DNA of 64,000 nt from an uncultured Christensenellaceae bacterium (GTDB lineage: Bacteria; Bacillota; Clostridia; Christensenellales; Pumilibacteraceae), in the NCBI GenBank assembly GCA_910588155.1, contig CAJUPB010000001.1:124001-188000 (forward strand), written 5' to 3'. Every line of letters begins with the position of its first letter. Within the stretch, counting starts at the first letter, position 1. Below, piece after piece: positions 43,155 to 51,929 of this stretch. Made by a program: the position numbers and the translations under genes. A model generated the notes under the pieces. The model worked only from the letters and a program-made list of their open reading frames with translations. It searched no databases and had not been told where the DNA came from.

Positions 43155-44371
43155 CAGACATTATATCACAAGCGGAAAAACTTTCCGAAAAAGAATTCAA
43201 AACAATCGATGCCATTGCTTACAAAAATCAAGCAAAGGTGCTTGCCGCTTTTCAAAAGCATAAAATCGCGGCAAGGCACTTTGCGGGAAGTTACGGCTAT
43301 GGATATGACGATATAGGCAGAAACGGACTTTGCGCGCTTTTCTCCGAAACTTTTAAGTCGGAAGATTCCATAGTTTCTCCGTTGATAGCATCAGGAACAC
43401 ACGCAATATCTTCGGTATTATACGGATTATTGCGACCGGGAGACCGTTTTTTGTCAATATCGGGAAAACCGTACGATACACTCGAAGATGTTATTTCCGG
43501 ACAAAATAACGGCTCTTTAAAGAACTTCGGTATCGATTTCGATTTTATAGATTTAACGCAAGATTCTCAATTCAATGTAGACAAGATTTTATCGAGTATA
43601 AAAGCAACCGACTACAAACTGCTGTTTATACAACGTTCGAGAGGTTATAATTGGCGAAAAGCATTGTCGATTGCACAAATTGAAACCATAATCGGAGAGA
43701 TAAGAAAAGTTTCCGATATCCCCGTCGTAATTGACAATTGTTACGGCGAATTTGTGGAAACAAAAGAACCTACGGAAGTCGGTGCGGATATAATAGTGGG
43801 TTCTTTGATTAAGAATCCAGGAGGGGGACTTGCCGCCACCGGAGGGTATATATCGGGCAAAAAAGAACTTATAGAACAAATAAGTTACAGAATAACCGCA
43901 CCCGGCATAGGATTTGAAGTCGGTTCGTATGCTCACGGATACAGAGAATATTTCCAAGGATTTTTTATGGCTCCGCACGTAACGGCACAAGCCTTGAAAG
44001 GTTCGGTTTTATTCGGCAGAGTTTTCGATTTGCTTGGATATGAAACGCTACCGAAACCAAACGAACAATGCGGCGATATTATTCGCTCGATTAAATTCAA
44101 CACTAAAAATGAATTGATTTCTTTCTGCCAAGCCATTCAAGCGGCTTCTCCGATAGACAGTTTTGCCGTACCGGAACCTTATGATATGCCGGGATACAAC
44201 GAGCCCGTCATAATGGCCGCAGGAACTTTTGTGCAAGGTTCATCTATCGAATTGAGCGCAGATTCACCCATAAAAGAACCATATATAGCATATTTTCAAG
44301 GAGGGCTGACATACGAGCACGTCAAGATAGCCGTCAAACAGTGCGCAGAATGTTTAAAAAGAAATGTTTAA
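43151..44371 (+). CDS. ynbB: Methionine gamma-lyase-like PLP protein (YnbB family)
   Basis: 406 residues, PLP aminotransferase fold type I. PLP-Lys in IVGSLIKNPGGGLAATGGYI; a glycine-rich C-terminal region. Annotated elsewhere as aluminium resistance or methionine gamma-lyase family; the true reaction is not firmly known. Its place after miaA is a conserved Firmicutes arrangement. Confidence 0.88.
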   Translation: MTDIISQAEKLSEKEFKTIDAIAYKNQAKVLAAFQKHKIAARHFAGSYGYGYDDIGRNGLCALFSETFKSEDSIVSPLIASGTHAISSVLYGLLRPGDRFLSISGKPYDTLEDVISGQNNGSLKNFGIDFDFIDLTQDSQFNVDKILSSIKATDYKLLFIQRSRGYNWRKALSIAQIETIIGEIRKVSDIPVVIDNCYGEFVETKEPTEVGADIIVGSLIKNPGGGLAATGGYISGKKELIEQISYRITAPGIGFEVGSYAHGYREYFQGFFMAPHVTAQALKGSVLFGRVFDLLGYETLPKPNEQCGDIIRSIKFNTKNELISFCQAIQAASPIDSFAVPEPYDMPGYNEPVIMAAGTFVQGSSIELSADSPIKEPYIAYFQGGLTYEHVKIAVKQCAECLKRNV

Positions 44372-44490
44372 TGGATACTGCAATCGATATTCCGAAGGCG
44401 TACATAAGACCGACTGATTTATTTGCGAGCGTACAAATAAGCGAATTGAATGCTCTCTTTGTATATGCAATCGTTGAAGTCAAAGCGTAG
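44371..44490 (+). CDS. Possible coupled small ORF (39 aa)
   Basis: ATG overlaps the ynbB stop (TAATG). Encodes MDTAIDIPKAYIRPTDLFAS…LNALFVYAIVEVKA. No family recognised. It may be real through translational coupling or the remains of the gene that normally follows. Confidence 0.3.
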   Translation: MDTAIDIPKAYIRPTDLFASVQISELNALFVYAIVEVKA

Positions 44491-45020
44491 CAAGATTGGG
44501 AATATATCACGACATTAAGAAAATCTAGGATAAATCACAACTAATGCAGCCATCTTACATAATCAAAAAATTGTTTTTGCCGTTTAATATTTTTGCTGTT
44601 AATATTAAAAATGGTATGGTTATCGGGTCTTTGGATTTCACAAAATGCGATTATCAATTTGCTAACTCGAATCAAATTTATCGTTTATCAAATATATGAT
44701 TATAGTTTCAAAGAAGTATTAGGGGAGTACTTTGTTACGTAAACCTTAAACAAAGTAATAAATTTTTCTTTAAACAAAGTAATAAATTTTTCTTTTGAAG
44801 CTCAAAATGAAATTTCAAATGCGTTTGGCAATAGGACTCTTTTAGAATTGCCCTTCAAAATACGGCGTTTCTTTTATAATGTGCAAATTAATTGTACATA
44901 ACTATACAAAACTTTTGAAGAATTATATATATAAAATACTATAATAACTGTTCAGAATTTCTTTGACAATTTTTTGTGAATCTCGTGGAAGAACTTTCGG
45001 ATATAATCGAATGATTATAT
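44491..45020. other. AT-rich gene-poor stretch with tandem repeat
   Basis: No convincing gene. It holds an exact 24-bp direct tandem repeat (44746-44769 and 44770-44793) containing AAACAAAGTAATAAA. TATAAT-like boxes occur near 44876 and 45003. This stretch lies at the switch from mostly plus to mostly minus genes. Confidence 0.6.
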
Positions 45021-45191
45021 ATGAATTTATGGAGCTTGCAAAAACAGAGAATACAAATCGCTTATGACAAAATCGAAGACTCGATTGCAGCTTCAGACGA
45101 TAAAATAAATACAGTGTTTTTCGAATACAGTTGCACCACGCCTTTGAAAAGGAAAGAGTCTATCAACGGAAGAGTTGAAGACTATTTTTAG
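45021..45191 (+). CDS. Possible small ORF (56 aa)
   Basis: MNLWSLQKQRIQIAYDKIE…NTVFFEYSCTTPLKRKE…GRVEDYF. A TATAAT at 45003-45008 lies 12 nt before the ATG; no Shine-Dalgarno. Convergent with the Xer recombinase. Unrecognised, low support. Confidence 0.25.
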   Translation: MNLWSLQKQRIQIAYDKIEDSIAASDDKINTVFFEYSCTTPLKRKESINGRVEDYF

Positions 45192-45253
45192 AAAAGAGCG
45201 ATACGCTCGCGCAAATTGTAAAGCCGATAGAAAATAACAGATATTTGCATTTT

Positions 45254-46324
45254 TTATTCGCCATCATCACGCAGCTTGATTTTTTTTGCCGCCAATTTGC
45301 GAATATCTTCGCTCATAGCCGCATAGTGCTTTTTTGTCGTGTTTATATCTTTATGCCCGAGAACGTCGGCAACCATATATATATCTTGCGTTTCTCGATA
45401 CAATTGTGTACCGAAAGTGCTTCGTAACTTATGTGGAGTTATTTTTTTCAGAGGGTTTATTATCCGAGCATATTTTTTTACCAACAACTCGACAGACCGT
45501 ACCGACATACGGTTGCCTTGAAGCGATAAAAACAGGGCAGGGCTATCTTGCATTTTGAGTCCTATCTCTGTACCTTCTTTAATTTCGTTTTCACGCCATT
45601 CGAGATAGTTTTTTAACGCACCCGCAACCTCATCGGAAAAGTACAATGTGCTTCTGTTTCCGCCTTTGCGCGTCACCGTAAAGGCATTTGACGAAAAGTC
45701 GATATCTTTGACATCCAAACCGACAAGCTCACTGATACGAATACCTGTTCCTAAAAATAGCGTAAGAATTCCGACATCTCGCTTTGAAGTAATTTTATTA
45801 AACTGTTTTTGTTTTTCCGATAAATTAAGTCCGTCTTCCGCAGTATTTATAATGCGAACAATCTCGTCTACGTCAAGCCGAATAATCGATTTATCGTGAA
45901 GTTTCGGCATATCGACTTTTGCGGCGACATCTGATTTCAATTCGTCGCGACGATAGAAAAATTTGAAAAACGTTCGGAGCGTGGAAAGTTTACGACTTTT
46001 AGCACGCTCGCCGCAAGAATAAGATTTTCCTTCGAAGTCATAACTTGATATGTAATCCAAAAACATCTCTATGTCCGTAGCTTGAAGATTATTTATGTCA
46101 GACATAGTTATCTCTTGAACGGCTATTTTGTCGCGATACTTAATCCTGGAAAGGTAATCAAAAAATATGCGCAAATCATAAGCATAATTTAAACGAGTCA
46201 GCGGTGTGGTACGCAATTGAATGCCAAGAAAAAACCTTGTAACGAAATCGGGTAATTCCGCACATATTTCTCTGATTTTTACTACATTTTTTTCGTTTCG
46301 TTCATCAAAATAACTTTTTGCCAT
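45254..46324 (-). CDS. Tyrosine recombinase, single-Xer (XerS/XerH-like) type
   Basis: 356 residues. SAM-like N-terminal core-binding domain with an extra 40 or so N-terminal residues. Catalytic residues: Arg in LGTGIRISELVG, Lys in VTRKGGNRS, H-x-x-R in ITPHKLRSTFG, His in LGHKDINTT and nucleophile Tyr in KKHYAAM. The length of about 356 and a dif-like site just upstream (46393-46420) resemble Streptococcus XerS and epsilon-proteobacterial XerH, which resolve chromosome dimers alone. AAGGAA site before ATG. An ordinary XerD-like phage integrase is the alternative; no phage genes are nearby. Confidence 0.85.
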   Translation of the reverse strand: MAKSYFDERNEKNVVKIREICAELPDFVTRFFLGIQLRTTPLTRLNYAYDLRIFFDYLSRIKYRDKIAVQEITMSDINNLQATDIEMFLDYISSYDFEGKSYSCGERAKSRKLSTLRTFFKFFYRRDELKSDVAAKVDMPKLHDKSIIRLDVDEIVRIINTAEDGLNLSEKQKQFNKITSKRDVGILTLFLGTGIRISELVGLDVKDIDFSSNAFTVTRKGGNRSTLYFSDEVAGALKNYLEWRENEIKEGTEIGLKMQDSPALFLSLQGNRMSVRSVELLVKKYARIINPLKKITPHKLRSTFGTQLYRETQDIYMVADVLGHKDINTTKKHYAAMSEDIRKLAAKKIKLRDDGE

Positions 46325-46392
46325 TGAAAATTCCTTATCAGAAAATTTTTTAAACGTTTAATTCGCCTTAAAGCTCTTTATTTGTCACTTTC

Positions 46393-46420
46393 TATTCGTA
46401 AAACCTGTGTTTTGCGAATA
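46393..46420. other. Candidate dif site (11-6-11)
   Basis: Left arm TATTCGTAAAA (46393-46403), centre CCTGTG (46404-46409), right arm TTTTGCGAATA (46410-46420). The arms are inverted repeats with 10 of 11 positions matching, and flanking C/G extend them. The 28-bp 11-6-11 design is that of Xer recombination sites. It lies 69 bp upstream of the recombinase start. Confidence 0.6.
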
Positions 46421-46878
46421 GTTGCGCATATACTCCCTTGAAAAATAGGACATACTGGATTGCTTTCACGATATACTTTTATACTCGGATTTGTATTCCG
46501 CATTGTATTTCTTTCTTCTTTTTGTATTTAAGCATTTATAACCGAACAATTTAAATGATTCTTATTATCTTCTCCTAATAGTATACTTCATTTTTTTAGA
46601 TTAAGCAAGCATAATTATATTTCGTTTTGAATTATCATAATTTCATTTTTCCAATTCGGGAGAACGCATATCGGTAAAGTCTCCGCCCGTCGTACGTACG
46701 GGATGCGCATTCTGCGTACGTACTATGTTTTTGACAAACAATCCGTTGTTCTTTATCGACTCAACCAGATGTCGGCTTTGACGAAAAGTCTGATTTTATA
46801 TTCCTCGTAGAAAGTCGATTCTATGGCTTTTTCAATAGCAATAACCTTTGATGTTCGGAAAAACCCACGAAGTCCTCG
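46421..46878. other. AT-rich spacer with clustered palindromes
   Basis: No gene seen. At 46691-46723 three palindromic pieces follow each other: CGTACGTACG, ATGCGCAT, GCGTACGTAC, in otherwise AT-rich DNA. Purpose unknown; could be a protein-binding site or a fork-arrest element. Confidence 0.5.
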
Positions 46879-47319
46879 TCAATATGAAATCTCCGACCAA
46901 GTTCGCGCCGGAGTATCGCTCTTTTCGAACGAAAGTCTTTTCGGCTCTTCCTCGACAGGCTCTTTTCTCTCTTTCTTTCCGCCCAATCTATGAAACACGT
47001 CACATATTATTACTCCCGTACTTAACAGGATATATGCGAATACTTGCGTGACTGCGGCCTGCAATCCATATGCAAGCACGCCGAAAAATACTCCCCCTGC
47101 CGTAAGTTTGGTGTATACCGAGGATATATAATACGAAAAGCCTTCTCCCAAAAATCCAAAGGACGTTGCCAACTGCAATATCATCATCACACAAAAAGCT
47201 ATGATTCCTATGCACACCTTATACTTCAATGAGATTTTCAGGCTCAAATCCCGCACAAGCGCTATCCCCAACAATAGCGTACTCAAAAAAAATTTTCCAA
47301 CACTCCCACGACTAAACAC
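46879..47319 (-). CDS. Hypothetical membrane protein (146 aa)
   Basis: GTG start, or a TTG about 11 codons in behind GGGAG. Three or four hydrophobic stretches (FFLSTLLLGIAL, VCIGIIAFCVMMILQL, LTAGGVFFGVLAYGL, TQVFAYILLSTGVII) are followed by a charged tail (GGKKERKEPVEEEPKR) that should lie in the cytoplasm. Not recognised. Isolated between two gene-poor gaps in the presumed terminus region. Confidence 0.5.
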   Translation of the reverse strand: MFSRGSVGKFFLSTLLLGIALVRDLSLKISLKYKVCIGIIAFCVMMILQLATSFGFLGEGFSYYISSVYTKLTAGGVFFGVLAYGLQAAVTQVFAYILLSTGVIICDVFHRLGGKKERKEPVEEEPKRLSFEKSDTPARTWSEISY

Positions 47320-47714
47320 AATGCAGAATTAGTGTTTACTTCTTGATATTTTGTCATTTGAAATTATCTCAATCGCAAAACACAATGCAAAATGCTAATA
47401 GTTCACTCTTATTTGAATCCATCCCTATTCTGCACTGTTTCTGTATTTTTTTCTCGTTATTCCCCACCTATCCATATATTTGCTTTTTGTAATTTGTTTT
47501 CTGCTCTAAAAAATCATACAGTATTTAATTTAAGAGATTACACTAATCCCAATTAATATAATAAGCTCTTGCCACATTGTCTTGCTTTTCCTGTTTCGTC
47601 TCGCCTCTATTTTCTATTTTACGACGTTGTATCGCAAGCGATTTTGTTGTTATTGTCAAGCTTTTCATTTACTTATATTTTGCTTTGTTTATGTAAAGTT
47701 TTCACAGCGCAAAT
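47320..47714. other. Gene-poor spacer
   Basis: About 400 bp without a convincing gene. AAACACAATGCA occurs twice, 64 bp apart (47314-47325 and 47378-47389), the first copy over the start of the membrane protein gene. Nothing else recognised. Confidence 0.5.
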
Positions 47715-47750
47715 AAAAAGGAACTCTCTATCCGGCAGAGTTCCTTTTTG
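47715..47750 (-). terminator. Terminator after adhE operon
   Basis: AAAAGGAACTCT / AGAGTTCCTTTT stem with a 9-nt loop, A/T runs on both sides, 24 nt beyond the kinase-like gene. Confidence 0.85.
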
Positions 47751-47773
47751 TTTTACGGCATATAGTTTATTTA

Positions 47774-48526
47774 TTATTCGTATTCCACAACGTCAATCCA
47801 TTTCGCGAGGAATTCTTTTTCTTCGGGCTTGCCTTTTACGGATTGAGACGCCGCCACAATCGGCAACCATTTTGTAACATACTGTTTTGCGGTATCGCTC
47901 TTGTCGCAGAAAATTTTCAAATATTTATCGGCAATCTCTTTACCGTTATTCAGAGAGAACATCAAATAAGTTCTTGCCGCATCCGCACTTGCGTTACCCT
48001 GCGTTGCGTGTGCCCAGTCGATGATAAAAGCCTGACCGTCTTCACGAATTATGACATTGCTCGGATTGAAGTCTCCGTGGCAGAGCTTTGTATGTTTGGG
48101 CATACTCTCCAATCTCACGTTCAATTCATATCTTACGGTCGCACTCAAATTCGTTTCAGAAATTTTTCTCGTCATTTTATCTTTCAGCTTATTCAGCAGC
48201 GGCACTTTTTGAGTATGCATTTTAAGCTGCAAATCGACAAACATATTCAAGTACTCGTCCGTCTTTGCCGGATTCTCCGCCATAAGCTGCGACAATGTCT
48301 TTCCCGATATATAATCCATTGCTATCGACCACCGACCGTCGTCCAAGCATTTGACGTCGAGAATTCTGGGTATTTGAAGTCCTGTTTCTTCTACGCGCGA
48401 TTGATTCAATGCTTCGTTCAAAACATCTGCCTTGCTTTTATCCTTTGCGAACACCTTGATTATGACGTCTCCGTCGCGATAAATCGTCTTATCGGGTCTC
48501 GTCGCAATAACATTATCCAATTTCAT
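47774..48526 (-). CDS. Aminoglycoside phosphotransferase-fold kinase
   Basis: 250 residues. Eukaryotic-like/APH kinase fold: IIKVFA (ATP Lys), catalytic loop LCHGDFNPSNVII, metal site FIIDWAHA. Starts 14 nt after adhE, so it is in the rex-adhE transcript. It is not of the length or pattern of known drug-resistance APH enzymes; a metabolic or protein substrate is more likely but unknown. Confidence 0.82.
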   Translation of the reverse strand: MKLDNVIATRPDKTIYRDGDVIIKVFAKDKSKADVLNEALNQSRVEETGLQIPRILDVKCLDDGRWSIAMDYISGKTLSQLMAENPAKTDEYLNMFVDLQLKMHTQKVPLLNKLKDKMTRKISETNLSATVRYELNVRLESMPKHTKLCHGDFNPSNVIIREDGQAFIIDWAHATQGNASADAARTYLMFSLNNGKEIADKYLKIFCDKSDTAKQYVTKWLPIVAASQSVKGKPEEKEFLAKWIDVVEYE

Positions 48527-48540
48527 ATTCTCATACCTCC

Positions 48541-51150
48541 TTATTTACCGTAATATGCATTAAGATACATTTGCTTGATTTCGCTCATCAACGGATATCT
48601 GGGATTTGCGCCCGTGCACTGGTCGTCAAACGCCTGTTCCGTCATTTCGTCGAGTTTTTCCAAGAAGACTTTTTCATCGATTCCGTAGTCTTTTATGGTT
48701 TTCTTTATGCCGACTTTTGCTTTGAGCTTATCGATTTCTTTCAACAAGTTTTCTACCTTTTCTTTATCGTTTTTGCCCTCTATGCCGAGGAATTCGCTGA
48801 CTTCGGCATATCTGCGAAGCGTATGAGGATATGCGTACTGCGGGAACGTACCCATTTTGGTAGGCACTTCGGCAGAATTGAACTTTATAACCTCATTTAT
48901 AAGCAGCGCATTGGCGATACCGTGCGGCAGATGATGAAAAGCGCCCAACTTATGCGCCATCGAGTGACAAACACCGAGGAACGCATTGGCAAACGCTATA
49001 CCTGCCATAGTGGAAGCATTTGCCATTTGCTCTCTCGCTTCCGCATCGTTTGCACCGTTATCGTATGCTCTCGGCAAATACTTGAATATAAGTTTCAATG
49101 CCACGAGCGCCTGACCGTCGGTATAAGGCGTTGCAAGCATAGCGGCGTAAGCCTCCAAAGCGTGCGTCATTGCGTCTATACCGCTTGCAGAAGTCAATCC
49201 CTTCGGCATATTCATCATAAGGTCGGCGTCGATTATAGCCATATTCGGCAGCAATTCGTAATCGGCAAGCGGATATTTGATTCCCGATTTTTCGTCGGTT
49301 ATAACCGCAAACGGAGTGACTTCGGAGCCCGTGCCGGCAGAAGTCGGAACGGCTATGAAATACGCTTTCTCTCCCATTTTCGGGAAAGTATATACACGCT
49401 TGCGAATATCCATAAAGCGCATAGCCATATCCATAAAATCAACTTCGGGATGCTCGTACATAACCCACATAATCTTTGCGGCGTCCATTGCCGAACCGCC
49501 TCCGACGGCTATTATGCAATCGGGCTCGAAAGCATTGATAGCCGCAGTTCCCTCTTTCGCGCAAGCAAGCGTGGGGTCGGGCGCTACATTGAAGAACGTT
49601 GCGTGAGTGATGCCCATAGAATCGAGCTTATCGGTAATCGTTTTCGTATAACCGTTTTTGTACAGGAATTCATCCGTAACTATAAATACTTTTTTCTTGC
49701 CCAGAACTGTTTTAAGCTCGTCGAGCGCAACAGGCAGGCAACCCTTTTTATGATATATTTTGGAAGGCGTTCTCAACCACAGCATATTTTCTCTCCTTTC
49801 CGCAACTGTTTTGATATTTATAAGATGTTTGACTCCGACATTTTCGGAAACGGAGTTTCCTCCCCACGTACCGCACCCCAACGTCAACGAAGGAGCAAGT
49901 TTGAAGTTGTACAAATCGCCGATACCGCCCTGCGATGACGGCGTATTTACCAAAATACGGCAAGTCTTCATTCGAGCCTGGAACTCCGATATTTTCTCCT
50001 GTCCCGTTTGTATATTCACATACAGAGACGAAGTATGTCCGTATCCGCCGTCCGCAACAAGCTGTTCTGCTTTGGAGACTGCGTCTTCGAAATTCTCCGC
50101 CTTATACATAGCCAATACGGGAGACAGTTTTTCGTGAGCAAACTCTTCGTCCAAACTTACGCTGGTAACTTCTCCGATAAGAATTTTCGTTTTCTCGGGT
50201 ACTTTTATACCGGAAAGCTGCGCTATTTTATATGCGGACTGACCGGCTATTTTGGAGTTGAGCGCACCGTTGATTATTATAGTGCTTCTCACCTTATCCG
50301 TTTCTTCGGGATTCAGCAAATAGCAGCCCCTGTCCTTGAACTCTTTCTTAACCTGGTTGTAAACTTTATCCAAAACTATGACAGATTGTTCGGACGCACA
50401 AATTACACCGTTATCGAACGTCTTGGAATGTATAATAGAGTTGACTGCAACTTTTACGTCTGCGGTATCGTCGATAATCGCAGGAGTGTTTCCGGGACCA
50501 ACGCCGAGCGCCGGCTTGCCCGAAGAATATGCCGCTTTGACCATACCGGGACCGCCTGTTGCCAAAATAATGTCCGCGCTTTTCATTACGGCATTCGTCA
50601 AATCCAAAGCAGGAACGTCTATCCAACCGATAATCCCTTCGGGGGCGCCTGCTTCCACTGCCGCTTTCAGAACTATTTTTGCGGCTTCTATCGTACAATT
50701 TTTCGCTCTCGGATGCGGGCTGATTATTATTCCGTTTCTGGTCTTTAATGCAAGCAATGTTTTAAAAATTGCCGTGGACGTAGGGTTGGTCGTAGGGATA
50801 ACCGCTGCGATAACGCCTATCGGTTCCGCAATCTTTTTTATACCGAATGCCTCGTCGTATTCTATGACACCGCAAGTTTTGGTGTCTTTATACGTATTGT
50901 AGATATACTCCGCAGCATAGTGGTTTTTGATAACCTTATCTTCCACTATACCCATACCCGTTTCTTCGACAGCCATTTTTGCAAGGGGAATTCTCTCCTT
51001 GTTTGCCGCCAAAGCCGCCGCACGAAATATTTTATCGACTTGTTCTTGCGAATAAGTTGCAAATTCTTTCTGCGCAACCCTCATCTGTTTCAGCCTTTCT
51101 TCCAAAGCTTCCACAGAATCTACAAAAGGTATTGTAGTCTTGTTGTCCAT
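48541..51150 (-). CDS. adhE: Bifunctional aldehyde-alcohol dehydrogenase
   Basis: 869 residues. N-terminal CoA-acylating aldehyde dehydrogenase with catalytic Cys in NGVICASEQS; C-terminal iron alcohol dehydrogenase with CHSMAHKLGAFHHLPHG and GGGSAMDAAK. Converts acetyl-CoA to ethanol, re-oxidising two NADH, and usually forms spirosomes. GGAG site. 44 nt behind rex, thus probably under NADH-sensing control and part of fermentation. Confidence 0.97.
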   Translation of the reverse strand: MDNKTTIPFVDSVEALEERLKQMRVAQKEFATYSQEQVDKIFRAAALAANKERIPLAKMAVEETGMGIVEDKVIKNHYAAEYIYNTYKDTKTCGVIEYDEAFGIKKIAEPIGVIAAVIPTTNPTSTAIFKTLLALKTRNGIIISPHPRAKNCTIEAAKIVLKAAVEAGAPEGIIGWIDVPALDLTNAVMKSADIILATGGPGMVKAAYSSGKPALGVGPGNTPAIIDDTADVKVAVNSIIHSKTFDNGVICASEQSVIVLDKVYNQVKKEFKDRGCYLLNPEETDKVRSTIIINGALNSKIAGQSAYKIAQLSGIKVPEKTKILIGEVTSVSLDEEFAHEKLSPVLAMYKAENFEDAVSKAEQLVADGGYGHTSSLYVNIQTGQEKISEFQARMKTCRILVNTPSSQGGIGDLYNFKLAPSLTLGCGTWGGNSVSENVGVKHLINIKTVAERRENMLWLRTPSKIYHKKGCLPVALDELKTVLGKKKVFIVTDEFLYKNGYTKTITDKLDSMGITHATFFNVAPDPTLACAKEGTAAINAFEPDCIIAVGGGSAMDAAKIMWVMYEHPEVDFMDMAMRFMDIRKRVYTFPKMGEKAYFIAVPTSAGTGSEVTPFAVITDEKSGIKYPLADYELLPNMAIIDADLMMNMPKGLTSASGIDAMTHALEAYAAMLATPYTDGQALVALKLIFKYLPRAYDNGANDAEAREQMANASTMAGIAFANAFLGVCHSMAHKLGAFHHLPHGIANALLINEVIKFNSAEVPTKMGTFPQYAYPHTLRRYAEVSEFLGIEGKNDKEKVENLLKEIDKLKAKVGIKKTIKDYGIDEKVFLEKLDEMTEQAFDDQCTGANPRYPLMSEIKQMYLNAYYGK

Positions 51151-51194
51151 TTTATATCTCCTCTAAAAAAAATTTATAACAATTTAAACAGCCG

Positions 51195-51851
51195 TCAGAG
51201 TCTGTGATTCATAGCGTCTTTCAGCTCTCGCGACAAAACCGCAAGCGACGCTGCCAAATCTTCATACTTGACGGCGATATTATCCGGTAACTTCAAATGT
51301 GTGGGAGCAAAACTCCAAATAGCCAAAATCCCGCTTTCGACCATTCTGTCGGCTATTTCCTGTGCCGCATCGGACGGAACGGTGATTATCCCCATTCGGA
51401 TATTCAATCTCTCCACAATATCGTTTAACTTATTCACGGAAAAAACGGGAATACCGTTGATTTTCTTATTGATAAGTTCCTCCTTTATATCGAACGCAGC
51501 CACAATATTGAGACCGTAATTTTTGAAACCGCCATAAGACAGCAATGTGCTTCCGAGTCCGCCCACTCCTATAAGCAGCGCATCTTTTACATTGTTGCAG
51601 CCCAAAAAATCTTCCAATGCCGCTACGAGTTCGCGGGCGGCAAAACCGAGCTTCGGCTTTCCCGATACCGGACTTATCAGAGCCAAATCTTTTCTGACCT
51701 GAATGGGATTGAGACACAGCGCTTCCGCCATTTTTGCGGAAGACACATTCTCTTCCCCGTTATCTATTATCTGTTTTAAATAGCGGAGATATTTCGGCAA
51801 TCTGGATATCGTTGCCTTTGAAGTTATGATGTCTTCTTTACATTCAATCAT
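51195..51851 (-). CDS. rex: Redox-sensing repressor Rex
   Basis: 218 residues. Winged-helix N-terminus (ISRLPKYLRYLKQI, VSSAKMAEALCLNPIQVRKDL) and Rossmann domain LLIGVGGLGSTLLSYGGF; C-terminal swapped helix. Rex binds DNA at low NADH and releases it when NADH is high. The linker SPVSGKPKLGFAARELV departs from the usual G-x-R-G-x-G-Y pattern. A candidate operator with unusual sequence is in its own promoter. Confidence 0.93.
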   Translation of the reverse strand: MIECKEDIITSKATISRLPKYLRYLKQIIDNGEENVSSAKMAEALCLNPIQVRKDLALISPVSGKPKLGFAARELVAALEDFLGCNNVKDALLIGVGGLGSTLLSYGGFKNYGLNIVAAFDIKEELINKKINGIPVFSVNKLNDIVERLNIRMGIITVPSDAAQEIADRMVESGILAIWSFAPTHLKLPDNIAVKYEDLAASLAVLSRELKDAMNHRL

Positions 51852-51863
51852 TGCCGTCCACTA

Positions 51864-51916
51864 TTCGATACAAAAGTATCGATAATATTATATCCAATGA
51901 GTGCAGGAATTGTCAA
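51864..51916 (-). promoter_or_regulatory. rex promoter with inverted-repeat operator
   Basis: Minus strand: TTGACA (51916-51911), 18-nt spacer, TATAAT (51892-51887), then inverted repeat CGATAC-N4-GTATCG centred on 51874 at the transcription start. The 4-nt spacing equals the Rex operator design, though known clostridial sites read TTGTTAA-N4-TTAACAA. Confidence 0.65.
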
Positions 51917-51929
51917 GCAAATGAAAGTA

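Noticed and set aside
45254..46324. Phage or transposon integrase for the tyrosine recombinase
   Set aside because: No excisionase, phage or transfer gene is near, and the adjacent symmetric 28-bp site and strand switch favour a chromosomal Xer role. Not fully excluded.
47774..48526. Aminoglycoside resistance gene
   Set aside because: Only the kinase fold is shared; its place in the rex-adhE transcript argues against drug resistance.
48571..49938. 455-codon plus-strand ORF inside adhE
   Set aside because: Antisense to a clear adhE; composition is that of a shadow frame and there is no ribosome site.
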